Source: Sulfurovum indicum
GTDB taxonomy: Bacteria > Campylobacterota > Campylobacteria > Campylobacterales > Sulfurovaceae
DNA: 64,000 nt
Assembly: GCF_014931715.1 (NCBI RefSeq)
Contig: NZ_CP063164.1
Coordinates: 1 to 64,000 of the forward strand
Direction of reading: 5' to 3'
Positions 52,648 to 61,560 of the stretch are shown piece after piece; the first letter of the stretch is position 1; each line of letters starts with the position of its first letter. Under the pieces are notes generated by a model. It was not told where the DNA came from. It saw nothing but the letters and a program-made list of their open reading frames with translations, and did no database searches. Position numbers and translations under genes: made by a program.

Positions 52648-55539
52648 CTAGTCGAGCTCTGCCAGTTTTGCCAGGATGCTGTTTTTGATATTGTAGATAT
52701 CCATTATCTTCTCTTTTAGTTCCATTGCAAGGGAGAGATAGTCGATCTTCTGCTCTATCTTTTCTCCGAATTCCAAAAGACGGCACATCTCTCCGATCTC
52801 GGTGAAGTTCAACGACATGGCACTGCCTCTGATCCCGTGTGCTTTTATTTTAATGAGAGCAATATCGTTTTTTTCCGCGGCAGCTACGAGATCCTCCACG
52901 TCAGTATAAGCACTGGTTAAAAAGCTTTCAAAAAGTCTTCGCATGATAGAAACGGAAAAGTGCATGCGTTCTTTGGATTCCATGATAGCATGGATGATCT
53001 CTTCCTGCTGCTGCTCTATTTTATCTTCCTGCTGTTCTTGTTTCTTCTCTTCTATGGTTTTCAGATCAGTGATATTCTTTTTCCCTGCAAACTCTTCGAG
53101 TATCGCATAAAGCTCTTCAATATCGATAGGCTTGCTGATGTATCCGTTCATACCTTGTGAAAGATAATACTCTTTGTCTCCCTCAAGTGCATTGGCAGTC
53201 AGTGCAATGACCGGTGTATCGATGTTACGCTCACGTATATTCCTTGTTGCATCAACCCCGTTCATTACGGGCATATTGATATCCATGAAGATAATGTCGT
53301 AGGTTTTGTGAAGCGTCTTTTCTACTGCTTCAAAGCCGTTAAGTGCGAAGTCTGCAGCAATACCGTAATTTTGAAGCATCTCTTCAATAAGTATACGGTT
53401 TGTTTCATAATCTTCTGCCACAAGTACGGAAAGGTCAAACTGTATTTTATTCGTATTTTCCACATTGACATGGCGCATGAGATTCTGTTCCAAAATTGCA
53501 TTATAGAGTTCGGAAGGGCACTCTTCAAATGAGCTTATATGGAAAATATCAAGTTCTTTTTTGGCTAACTCCTGTGCCTCCGGAGAGTCATCGATCAATA
53601 TGATTTTTTTGGCTATTGTGGATAGAGGTTTGTATTGCCTGTAATTAAATGAGATGACCAGGTGATCTTCGTCATCCACTTCTGAAATAAGTTCTTCAAA
53701 CGTCAATGCTCTGTAGATCACGCCGAAGTTGTTAAGTTGGTGTATGACATCATGAAAGATCTTTTTCTCATGGCGCAGGACAAAAATAGGCGGATTCTGA
53801 ACCTGTTTGGCCAGTGTTTTGATCGAATCGCATACTTCTGCTTCAAGCTTGAAGAAAAAGCGGCTTCCTTTTCCTTCGACACTTTCAACCTCAAGTTTGG
53901 TTCCCATCAGGTCACACAGTGAGGCACTGATGCTTAGTCCCAGACCCGTACCTCCGAAATTACGGGTTGTACTGGTATCTGCCTGGATGAATGAGTGGAA
54001 TATCTTATCGATTCTATCAGCGGGGATACCGATACCGGTATCACTGACACTGAACAGGATAACCTCTTTGTCACCAACCATCGAGTGATGGGAGAGGTCA
54101 ACGCTGATCACACCGCCTTCGGGAGTGAACTTGATGGCATTGCTGATGAGATTCCCAAGTATTTGTGTTATTCTGAGTTTGTCTACCTTGATGCACTCCT
54201 TGATTGATGAGTCTATATTGACCTGGAACGAGATGTTCTTTTCTCTTGCCTTTGAAGAGAAGATCGTAATTGCATTTCGAAGCTCAATAAACGGATTGAT
54301 ATCCAGCAGATCCAGTACCAAATGACCGCTTTTGATCTTTGAGAAATCAAGAACATCATTGATGATCTCCAGTAATGTATGTGTTGAGTTCTCGATAATA
54401 TCGACATATTGTCTCTGTTTGGTGTTCAGTTTTGTATTGAGAAGAAGTTTTGTAAAACCGACGATTCCGTTCATAGGAGTACGTATCTCGTGACTGACAT
54501 TTGCCATGAACTGTGTTTTTGCCTTTTCGGAATCTTCGGCAAGCTTGCGTGCAAGTTCCAGTTCGCTGATGTCGGTAAAGCTTGCAATGATCAGGTCATT
54601 TTCGTCAAAATTGATCTGTTTGACCCTGACGGTATAGATACGGTCCTCACCATTTTTATTGGTCATGATGGCTTTATGCTGTTTTTCAGGGTGTTCAAGT
54701 ACTTCTCGTGTCCAGTGACGGGAGGTTTTCGGATGAAGGTAACCCTCTTTTTCTACAAAAAGTTCACATACGCAGTGGTGTCTTTTTTTGTAGTCATCAA
54801 GTGATGTGTATCCCTGTATCTCCAGGAAATTCCGGTTGGCATTGAGTACACCTTTGTGTTCATCAATGATGAGGACGATATTCTCCTGTTCATTAAAAAG
54901 ATACTGGCTGTATCTGTGCTCTCTTTCAAGTTTTTTTTCGGTCAGGATACGTGCAGTGATGTCGTGCCTGATGGCAATATACTCCAGTATTTCGCCTTTG
55001 GTACTTACCAGAGGGAAGATCGTCGCATCCACATAGTAAGACTCTCCGTTCTTGGCCCGGTTCTTTATAATGCCGTGCCATATCTTTTTCTGTTGGATGG
55101 TCTCCCACATATCTGTAAAAAACTCTGCTTTCATATCCGGAGAACGAATGATGCTGTGGGAGTGTCCGAGAAGTTCTTCTCTGCTGTATCCGCTTAATTT
55201 GCAGAAGATGTCGTTTACATAGGTGATAATACCCTTTGGATCTGTTTTGGAGACGATGAGTGTTGCATCGATAGCATCTTTATACTGCTGCAGAAGCATA
55301 TTTTTTTCATAGACCTCGTCCTTCAGTGAGATATTATGTTCTTCAATTGTCGTGTAGGCTTGCATCAACTCTTCTGAGTTTAGTTGGATAATGTGGTCCA
55401 ACCGACGTTTTTCTTTATCATTCTCTTCATAAGCCTCATCAATGCGTTGAAGCAGTTGACGCATTTTTTCATCAAACATATTGATGTCAAACTCTTTGCC
55501 GTATACATGTTTCAGTTGACGTTTCAAAAGACGGTTCAT
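52648..55539 (-). CDS. Hybrid sensor histidine kinase (PAS-PAS-HK-REC-Hpt)
   Basis: A 963-residue soluble hybrid kinase. Order: N-terminal coiled coil, PAS (about 85-200), PAS (about 210-325), phosphoacceptor His350 (SHEIRTPMNG), ATPase domain (N-box near 467), a degenerate receiver-like region (about 580-685), a full receiver with Asp753 (FMDINMPVMNG), then an Hpt domain with His901 (KAHGIRGSAM). It is a phosphorelay in one protein. ATG at 55539 follows AGGGG; it lies 4 bp after the FIST gene. It probably takes its input from the FIST protein. Confidence 0.92.
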   Translation of the reverse strand: MNRLLKRQLKHVYGKEFDINMFDEKMRQLLQRIDEAYEENDKEKRRLDHIIQLNSEELMQAYTTIEEHNISLKDEVYEKNMLLQQYKDAIDATLIVSKTDPKGIITYVNDIFCKLSGYSREELLGHSHSIIRSPDMKAEFFTDMWETIQQKKIWHGIIKNRAKNGESYYVDATIFPLVSTKGEILEYIAIRHDITARILTEKKLEREHRYSQYLFNEQENIVLIIDEHKGVLNANRNFLEIQGYTSLDDYKKRHHCVCELFVEKEGYLHPKTSRHWTREVLEHPEKQHKAIMTNKNGEDRIYTVRVKQINFDENDLIIASFTDISELELARKLAEDSEKAKTQFMANVSHEIRTPMNGIVGFTKLLLNTKLNTKQRQYVDIIENSTHTLLEIINDVLDFSKIKSGHLVLDLLDINPFIELRNAITIFSSKAREKNISFQVNIDSSIKECIKVDKLRITQILGNLISNAIKFTPEGGVISVDLSHHSMVGDKEVILFSVSDTGIGIPADRIDKIFHSFIQADTSTTRNFGGTGLGLSISASLCDLMGTKLEVESVEGKGSRFFFKLEAEVCDSIKTLAKQVQNPPIFVLRHEKKIFHDVIHQLNNFGVIYRALTFEELISEVDDEDHLVISFNYRQYKPLSTIAKKIILIDDSPEAQELAKKELDIFHISSFEECPSELYNAILEQNLMRHVNVENTNKIQFDLSVLVAEDYETNRILIEEMLQNYGIAADFALNGFEAVEKTLHKTYDIIFMDINMPVMNGVDATRNIRERNIDTPVIALTANALEGDKEYYLSQGMNGYISKPIDIEELYAILEEFAGKKNITDLKTIEEKKQEQQEDKIEQQQEEIIHAIMESKERMHFSVSIMRRLFESFLTSAYTDVEDLVAAAEKNDIALIKIKAHGIRGSAMSLNFTEIGEMCRLLEFGEKIEQKIDYLSLAMELKEKIMDIYNIKNSILAKLAELD

Positions 55540-55543
55540 ACTC

Positions 55544-56680
55544 TTACCCCTCATAGATCACAGTCAGTGTCATTGTCTGGTTGTGTAGCTGACAGGACAT
55601 CAGTTTGTCTGAAAATGGTGCAAGTTCACCGTAAGAGTAGAACCCTACCAGCTGTACATTCTCTCCCAGTGTGTCAGCAATGCTTTCAAGCTCCTCATCA
55701 GTAAGCTGTTTGAGTACAAGCCGTCTTCCGACACAGCTGATGACAAGTCCCAGGGCACTCTTGGTATTGGTTTTGTCTATGCGTTTTGCCGCACTTTCAG
55801 CACCATCTATCAGTCCGTCAGTATCTGTTTTCATAAGACGGGCCAGGTATCCTTCCGGAACGTCACCTGCAAAAACAAGTGACTGCGTCTCCTCATCTAC
55901 TGCAAGTATAGTACGGATCACAGGGTTTGAGTCTGCATCTTTTTTGATGCTGAAGGGAAAGCGAAGTCCGCTTCCTGGCAGTTCATCTGCATATTCACCA
56001 AGGTATTTCTTATAGAGCTCCAGTGCCGGCAGTCCGTCTATTTCATAAACGATATTGTTTTTGGAACGGGTGATCTTTCTGAGTATTCCAAATTCATCCC
56101 AGCCGGCAAAACATCCACTCTCAACCGAGACAGTCTCTCCGTAGAAACCTACTGCTACTACCCTGTTCTGTTTTGCTGCTTCATCGGCAATGACCCATGT
56201 CTCCTCAAAAGCTGTTCCGTCACCCGCAAGACCACCGGTGATGGAAATGTTGTTGTCTGCAGCTTCATTGGCACCTTCTGCCAAAAATGAACCATTCATA
56301 CTCAAACCGTCAGAGAGGATGAAAATATGCTTCAGCCCTTCTTTGGGTAACTTTGATACGATACGGTGACTCAACTCCTTCAGGTCGTCTTTGTCACTAA
56401 AGTCCTCTACCGATATCTTTACACTTCCTGAATCAAAAGAGACTGCGGTTGCCACCATGGGTGCATCACTGACACTGTCATTGAGCACATTGCCGCTGGA
56501 GCTGCATCCGATAATGTGTGCATTGGGATAAAGAGATCTCAGTTTGCTATAGGACTCGGGATCTTTGAACTCTTCTCTCTCGCCAAATGTAAAGACAATA
56601 TCCGCATCTTTTGAGAGAGAAGGGCCTTCTGTCTTTATTTTCCAGTTTCCATTGATGAACTTAAGTGTCTCTGTATGCAT
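55544..56680 (-). CDS. FIST-domain sensor protein
   Basis: A 378-residue protein with FIST N and FIST C domains (FGEREEFKDPES, IIGCSSSGNVLNDS, GLAGDGTAFEETWV, late SCVGRRLVLKQ and QLVGFYSYGELAPF). FIST proteins are small-ligand sensors; some (NosP) bind haem/NO and act with a hybrid kinase encoded beside them to control biofilm. Here the kinase follows directly, inside an EPS locus. No obvious haem-binding motif can be claimed. A TATAAT (minus strand, complement at about 56712-56717) precedes it; no EPS box. Confidence 0.88.
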   Translation of the reverse strand: MHTETLKFINGNWKIKTEGPSLSKDADIVFTFGEREEFKDPESYSKLRSLYPNAHIIGCSSSGNVLNDSVSDAPMVATAVSFDSGSVKISVEDFSDKDDLKELSHRIVSKLPKEGLKHIFILSDGLSMNGSFLAEGANEAADNNISITGGLAGDGTAFEETWVIADEAAKQNRVVAVGFYGETVSVESGCFAGWDEFGILRKITRSKNNIVYEIDGLPALELYKKYLGEYADELPGSGLRFPFSIKKDADSNPVIRTILAVDEETQSLVFAGDVPEGYLARLMKTDTDGLIDGAESAAKRIDKTNTKSALGLVISCVGRRLVLKQLTDEELESIADTLGENVQLVGFYSYGELAPFSDKLMSCQLHNQTMTLTVIYEG

Positions 56681-56735
56681 TGCTCTCCCTTAAAATATAT
56701 AATATCCCAGGATTATACCATCAAACATAGAGCTC

Positions 56736-56767
56736 TGCAAACAAAATGCATACTTTTATTTTACAAT
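56736..56767 (+). promoter_or_regulatory. EPS box 7 with -10
   Basis: Plus strand: TGCAAACAAAATGCA (56736-56750), 11 bp, then TACAAT (56762-56767). It drives the GT4 gene at 56794. Confidence 0.75.
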
Positions 56768-56793
56768 AGCGGTGAATTTAATAAGGAAACAGT

Positions 56794-57909
56794 ATGAAAA
56801 AGATATTGATAAGTGCATTGGCATATGATCAAGGGAAGTCCGGTATCGCTAACTATATAGAAAATGTTGTTAAAGCATTAGGTAAAACCATGAATATCGA
56901 GCTTATCGTTAATGAGGATGAAGTGGACTTTTTCAAGGGGATTTCTGACAATATCACTTTCAGAGTAGTCCCCCGCTACTTGAAAAAGCCTCTCTTCAAT
57001 ATGCTGTGGCATCTTTTGATACTGCCGTTCACGATCAATAAGAATGCTTATGAATGGATGCTTCTTCCGGCAGGGAACCGCCGTCTGATGGCTTTTTATC
57101 CCGTTAAAACGCTGGTAACTATGCATGATCTGTCCCAGTTCAATGTTACAAAGAAGTATGATATGTTCCGTATGTTCTATATCAAACATGTCATTCCTTT
57201 TTTTCTGAAAAGGGCAGACAGGATATTCACGGTAAGTGAGAATACAGCAAATGATATGGTTCTGCATTACGGGATGAACAAGAATGAACTTGTTGTAAAC
57301 TATAATGGTGTAAACACAGAAAATTTTTCACCCGATCTGAAAAGAGACGAAACAGTATTAAGGCTAAAAAAGCCATATATGCTTTATGTAGCGAGAATAG
57401 AACATCCCGGCAAAAACCATCTTAATCTTATCAAGGCATATGAAAAACTGCCTGAACGCTATAAGGAAGAGTATGATCTGTGTCTTATAGGCAGTGACTG
57501 GAACGGTGCGGAAATCGTACATGCCTATGCAGAGAACTCTCCTGACCGGGATCGTATAAAGTTTCTGGGGTATGTTCCGAATGATGAACTGCCGATGTAT
57601 TACAGTCAGGCATCACTTTTTGTATTCCCTTCATTTTATGAAGGGTTCGGTATTCCTGTAGTTGAAGCGATGGCAAGCGGTACACCAGTTGCAGCATCAT
57701 TTACATCTTCTCTTCCGGAGGTAGGCGGAGAGGCAGCAGCCTATTTTGATCCGAACTCGCCTGAGAGTATTGCCCAGGTGCTTCAAACTGTTCTCAAAAG
57801 CACTGCTCTCAGAAACAGAATGCGTGAGCTCGGATTTGAACAGGTAAAAAAGTTCAATTGGGATGAACATGCAAGGATCATTCAAAAAAGTGCAGATTCT
57901 GCAAACTAA
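56794..57909 (+). CDS. Family 4 glycosyltransferase
   Basis: A 371-residue GT4 enzyme. The N-terminal part (SALAYDQGKSGIANYIENV) and the nucleotide-sugar site FYEGFGIPVVEAMASGTPVA (E-x7-E) are typical of family members such as mannosyl- or glucosyltransferases. ATG at 56794 follows AAGGAAAC. Single-gene unit under box 7; box 8 for the next gene overlaps its stop codon. Confidence 0.9.
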   Translation: MKKILISALAYDQGKSGIANYIENVVKALGKTMNIELIVNEDEVDFFKGISDNITFRVVPRYLKKPLFNMLWHLLILPFTINKNAYEWMLLPAGNRRLMAFYPVKTLVTMHDLSQFNVTKKYDMFRMFYIKHVIPFFLKRADRIFTVSENTANDMVLHYGMNKNELVVNYNGVNTENFSPDLKRDETVLRLKKPYMLYVARIEHPGKNHLNLIKAYEKLPERYKEEYDLCLIGSDWNGAEIVHAYAENSPDRDRIKFLGYVPNDELPMYYSQASLFVFPSFYEGFGIPVVEAMASGTPVAASFTSSLPEVGGEAAAYFDPNSPESIAQVLQTVLKSTALRNRMRELGFEQVKKFNWDEHARIIQKSADSAN

Positions 57910-57931
57910 ATGCAACATGCTGTGCGATACT
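57900..57931 (+). promoter_or_regulatory. EPS box 8 with -10
   Basis: Plus strand: TGCAAACTAAATGCA (57900-57914), 11 bp, then GATACT (57926-57931). The box overlaps the stop of the preceding glycosyltransferase and drives the triple-domain initiating transferase. Confidence 0.72.
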
Positions 57932-57953
57932 GTCAAAAATAAGGAGAACAATT

Positions 57954-59840
57954 ATGAAAGAATTTTGCAATACAGTAAAGAATAATCCCGGGAAATCAGC
58001 TATGGATATGTCGTTTGGCATACTGCTCTATCTGCTTTACCTGTGTATTCTCCCTTTTATGGTACTGATATCGGTACTGAAAAAAACAGAGCTTTATGCT
58101 CCTTTGAAAAACAGTCACGGAATGGAACTGTTGGTTTTCAATACCGACTTCAAACCTGTCCGATATTTGCCTCTGGGAAGATCGATACTGCAAAGAAAGA
58201 TATCTCTTGCAGGAACAGACCTTTATGAGGGCAAACCGCATGAAGGTACTCTGCCCGGACTTATTTCTCTGCATGGACTTCGTACTCTGAGCGGTATCGA
58301 TCATCTTGGTGTTGATAAGACAGATATGGAATACCTTCAGCACAGCAGTGTGATGTATGATATCAAGTTGATCGTACGTTATGCAGCAGCACTGCTGCTT
58401 TCATCCGGCAGAAGCGTATATCTGCCTCGTCTAAACCTGATGGGTGTAAGATTTATGAACACCACTATGAGTGATGCGGTTGCGATTATAGAGGCAAAAG
58501 CCAAAAGCAGAGAAAAGAGCAATATCTATTTTATCAATGCAGATACGTTGAATAAAACGTATGAACATGCGGCTTTAAAAAACATATTGAATAGAACACC
58601 TTATGTTTTTCCTGACGGCAGCGGTATCAAGATAGCCTGTAATATGATGAATATGCCGATCAGACAGAATATAAACGGTACAGATATGTTCCCGTTTATC
58701 TGCAAAATGGCGGAAAAAGAGGGCTTGAAGATATTTCTTTACGGTGCAAAGGAAGGTGTAGCAGACCAGATGAAAGAAAAAGTACTGAAAAGATTCCCTG
58801 GTTTACAGATCGTAGGTACTGCGAACGGTTATGATCTTCATGACAATGAAGTGATCAATATGATCAACCATTCTAAAGCGGACATAGTACTTGTAGCCAA
58901 GGGTGCACCGTTACAGGAGGAGTGGATCGATACTCATTCAGATAAGCTCTGTGCACCTGTTGTTATGGGAGTTGGAGGACTGTTTGACTTCTATTCGGAG
59001 AGTGTTTCCAGAGCACCGATATGGATGAGAGAGATCGGGCTGGAATGGATATACCGTCTTCTTCAGGAGCCTAAAAGGATGTGGAGACGTTATCTTGTGG
59101 GCAACCCACTCTTTTTGGTACGTACCTACCTATGGCATAAAAAACAAAAACGTGAAAGAATGAGAAGATACTATGAGACGGTAGCCGGAGAAAAAAGACT
59201 AACGTTCATTCCTGATCTCTCTTTGGTGACACACCGTGTCTATCCCTATTTCAAACGGGCGGTAGATATTATTGTAGCATCAATAGCGATACTTCTGCTT
59301 TCGCCGGTCATGTTAACTGTAGCAATGCTTATCAAGGCTGAGAGCAGAGGACCTGTCCTGTTCTCCCAAAAAAGGGTAGGAAGGGATGGAAAAGTATTCT
59401 CTATGTATAAATTCCGTTCGATGGTCCAGAATGCAGAAGCACTGAAAAAAGAGCTTGCAGCAGCAAACGAATCCAAAGACGGTGTGATCTTCAAGATGAA
59501 AGATGACCCGCGTATTACAAAAGTAGGCAAGTTTATACGCAAGTGGAGTATCGACGAGCTGCCGCAGCTGTTTAATGTGCTGAAGGGAGATATGAGCCTG
59601 GTAGGACCACGTCCACCGGTACCTTCGGAGGTAGCAGAGTACAGCAGTGAAGATCTTAAACGACTCCATATCGTTCCGGGGATCACCTGTTACTGGCAGG
59701 TATCAGGGCGAAGCGAGATACCATTTAAGCAGCAGGTAGATTTGGATAAAAAGTATATCTCTACCCGTTCGTTATGGACCGATATCAAGATTTTGTTCGC
59801 AACGATTCCTGCAGTACTTGCACAAAAGGGTGCCTATTGA
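57954..59840 (+). CDS. Initiating sugar transferase fused to WecG/TagA-type glycosyltransferase
   Basis: A 628-residue protein with three parts. Residues 18-150 look like a worn-out polyprenyl-phosphate sugar transferase: helix (FGILLYLLYLCILPFM), LPLGRSILQRKISLAG in place of the active block, and PGLISLHGLRTLSG like the family end. Residues 155-400 are a WecG/TagA/CpsF (GT26) domain (YVFPDGSGI, DIVLVAKGAP). Residues 428-628 are a complete sugar transferase with SQKRVGRDGKVFSMYKFRSM, DDPRITKVG, the catalytic pair Asp534-Glu535 (SIDELPQLFN) and GPRP. It starts the EPS repeat unit and probably adds the second sugar. ATG follows AAGGAG. Confidence 0.88.
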   Translation: MKEFCNTVKNNPGKSAMDMSFGILLYLLYLCILPFMVLISVLKKTELYAPLKNSHGMELLVFNTDFKPVRYLPLGRSILQRKISLAGTDLYEGKPHEGTLPGLISLHGLRTLSGIDHLGVDKTDMEYLQHSSVMYDIKLIVRYAAALLLSSGRSVYLPRLNLMGVRFMNTTMSDAVAIIEAKAKSREKSNIYFINADTLNKTYEHAALKNILNRTPYVFPDGSGIKIACNMMNMPIRQNINGTDMFPFICKMAEKEGLKIFLYGAKEGVADQMKEKVLKRFPGLQIVGTANGYDLHDNEVINMINHSKADIVLVAKGAPLQEEWIDTHSDKLCAPVVMGVGGLFDFYSESVSRAPIWMREIGLEWIYRLLQEPKRMWRRYLVGNPLFLVRTYLWHKKQKRERMRRYYETVAGEKRLTFIPDLSLVTHRVYPYFKRAVDIIVASIAILLLSPVMLTVAMLIKAESRGPVLFSQKRVGRDGKVFSMYKFRSMVQNAEALKKELAAANESKDGVIFKMKDDPRITKVGKFIRKWSIDELPQLFNVLKGDMSLVGPRPPVPSEVAEYSSEDLKRLHIVPGITCYWQVSGRSEIPFKQQVDLDKKYISTRSLWTDIKILFATIPAVLAQKGAY

Positions 59841-59857
59841 TCAAGTGAGCAGATTTT

Positions 59858-59889
59858 TACAATCTTTCTGCAAACATCTTGTATAGAAT
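59858..59889 (+). promoter_or_regulatory. EPS box 9 with -10
   Basis: Plus strand: TACAATCTTTCTGCA (59858-59872, one base off TGCA in the first half), 11 bp, then TAGAAT (59884-59889). It drives the STAS gene and, through close spacing, the genes up to the response regulator at 63251. Confidence 0.7.
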
Positions 59890-59916
59890 ACAAAAAAACA
59901 TATAAGGATAACAAAG

Positions 59917-60270
59917 ATGTTGAAGATATTAAGAGAGTATAAAGACGGACATGTGGAATACCACTTTATCGGTTCAATGGAGGGTAGTGATCTTGAGCTG
60001 CTGAAAAAAATGATGAAAGAAGATATGAACCGTACATATAGATTTACATTTAATTTCAGAGAGACAACACATATCGATGCGAATACGGTCAAGATACTCA
60101 AAGAAGTATATGTTATGAGTGTTGAGTATGCATGTGAGATCAACCTGACAGGTCTTCATGCTCAGCCGGCGATCATGCTTGAAATCTTTCAGGCAGACAA
60201 ACTCTACAATATAATGGAACCTGTCAACAATGTATATGGAGGCGAAAATGAACCTTTGTATTATGCTTGA
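59917..60270 (+). CDS. STAS-domain (anti-sigma antagonist-like) protein
   Basis: A 117-residue protein with the STAS fold pattern: FIGSMEGSDLELLKKMM, RFTFNFRETTHIDANTVKILKEV and LTGLHAQPAIMLEIFQADKLYNI. The phosphorylatable Ser/Thr of SpoIIAA-type STAS is replaced by IDANT (Asn-Thr), so regulation by phosphorylation is open. First gene behind box 9; it overlaps the next gene by 23 bp. It may tune the EPS regulators encoded downstream. Confidence 0.7.
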   Translation: MLKILREYKDGHVEYHFIGSMEGSDLELLKKMMKEDMNRTYRFTFNFRETTHIDANTVKILKEVYVMSVEYACEINLTGLHAQPAIMLEIFQADKLYNIMEPVNNVYGGENEPLYYA

Positions 60271-60943
60271 TAAAACAGACTATGAGTCAATTTGGACAGA
60301 GCCGGTACTTCATCCCGAAGCGATGAGTATTGCAGGCAAGGAGATCATACAGTACTGGCTGGAGTGGGCAAGGTTCAAAGGGATTGAAAAACTTTATATC
60401 TATACAGAGTCGGAAGGAGTAGCGAGTGAAAAGATCGATATGCTTGAGACCCTTTACGGTGTTGCAGTAGTCTACCTGCATCCTTCCAAAAACATAGAGT
60501 ATACAGAGAATACCTATAGGGGGCTTGGTGTATTCCTTGACAGCGGTGAATACAGGACTATCAAAGATCTTGACAGCTTCCTGAAGTTGGAACGGGCATT
60601 GATTCAGGAACCGTTAAAGTACAGCTCTACTGTAGGGTATGGCAAGTTTAAGCATATACAGATAGGGAAAAACGTCTATATCCACAAATCTGCAAAACTG
60701 TCAGGGGCTGTGGTGATCGGAGATAACTGTATTATTGAAAAAGATGTTGAGATCAGGGACAGTGTCATTAACAGCGGTTCTCTTCTTAAGAGAGGTTCTG
60801 TTATCGATAACAGTCACATCGGCAAAAATATACACTTGGCGACGAACGTATATCTGAAAGAGAAAGCACTCTTTGAATCAACCATTTATGACATGGTCAA
60901 AAGAGAGAGTGTTGTACATGAGGGTATTTGTCTGAAAAGTTGA
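60248..60943 (+). CDS. Nucleotidyltransferase-like protein with left-handed beta-helix
   Basis: A 231-residue protein. The first half has a nucleotidyltransferase-like fold pattern (HPEAMSIAGKEIIQYWLEWARFKGIEKLYIYTES) but lacks the GxGTR...PK active signature at the N terminus. The second half has hexapeptide repeats (HIQIGKNVYIHKSAKLSGAV, VIGDNCIIEKDVEIRD). It may be a catalytically dead relative of sugar nucleotidyltransferases or a scaffold. ATG at 60248 has GGAGG upstream, inside the STAS gene end. Confidence 0.65.
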   Translation: MNLCIMLDKTDYESIWTEPVLHPEAMSIAGKEIIQYWLEWARFKGIEKLYIYTESEGVASEKIDMLETLYGVAVVYLHPSKNIEYTENTYRGLGVFLDSGEYRTIKDLDSFLKLERALIQEPLKYSSTVGYGKFKHIQIGKNVYIHKSAKLSGAVVIGDNCIIEKDVEIRDSVINSGSLLKRGSVIDNSHIGKNIHLATNVYLKEKALFESTIYDMVKRESVVHEGICLKS

Positions 60944-60963
60944 TTTTTTATGAAGGATAATAG

Positions 60964-61524
60964 ATGATTATAGCCGTTGCAGGCGGAAGCGGATCGGGGA
61001 AAACTACCGTATCCAGAGCAATGAAACATTCATATAGTCAGCGTTTTGATATAAATGTTGAAGTTGTCTCTATGGATGACTACTACAAAAATGAGAATGA
61101 AGAGAGGTTTGACAACTATGATCATCCTGATGCATTCGATACAGATCTACTGTACGGGGATATACAGGAGTTCCTGGACACAGGAAGCATTGTAAAACGC
61201 TCCTATGACTATGTTACCAAGAAGAGCAGTATCATTCATGACAGATCCAATGTCAAACTTCTGATCATTGAAGGATTATATGCCTTTTATGAAAAAAAAA
61301 TAAGAGATATGTGCAGTTTGAAAGTATATCTTGATACAGAGGAAGAGATAAGGCTTCAAAGAAGGATATTGCGTGATCTGAGAGAGCGGAGTATCACAGT
61401 AGAAGAAAATATGAAAATGATAAAAAGGTTTGTCAGGCAGATGCATGGAAGATATGTGGAAAGGCAAAAAAGGCTGGCAGACAGAGTATTTGTAGACAGT
61501 GAAGAGGTGTTAATGCTTTTATAG
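60964..61524 (+). CDS. Uridine kinase-like P-loop phosphotransferase
   Basis: A 186-residue P-loop kinase of the uridine kinase/phosphoribulokinase group: GGSGSGKTT at 7-15, SMDDYYKN, EGLYAFYE and RRILRDLRERS. It is shorter than uridine kinase (about 210 residues), missing part of the C terminus, so another substrate is possible. It sits between the beta-helix protein and the REC-kinase in the box 9 unit. Confidence 0.78.
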   Translation: MIIAVAGGSGSGKTTVSRAMKHSYSQRFDINVEVVSMDDYYKNENEERFDNYDHPDAFDTDLLYGDIQEFLDTGSIVKRSYDYVTKKSSIIHDRSNVKLLIIEGLYAFYEKKIRDMCSLKVYLDTEEEIRLQRRILRDLRERSITVEENMKMIKRFVRQMHGRYVERQKRLADRVFVDSEEVLMLL

Positions 61525-61560
61525 CGGATATTTATGGTATAGTAATATTCAAGGAAAAAG

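Noticed and set aside
57890-57914. Third TGCA upstream of box 8
   Set aside because: It is 9 bp from the next repeat instead of 11 and lies in the coding end of the glycosyltransferase; no third repeat occurs at other boxes.
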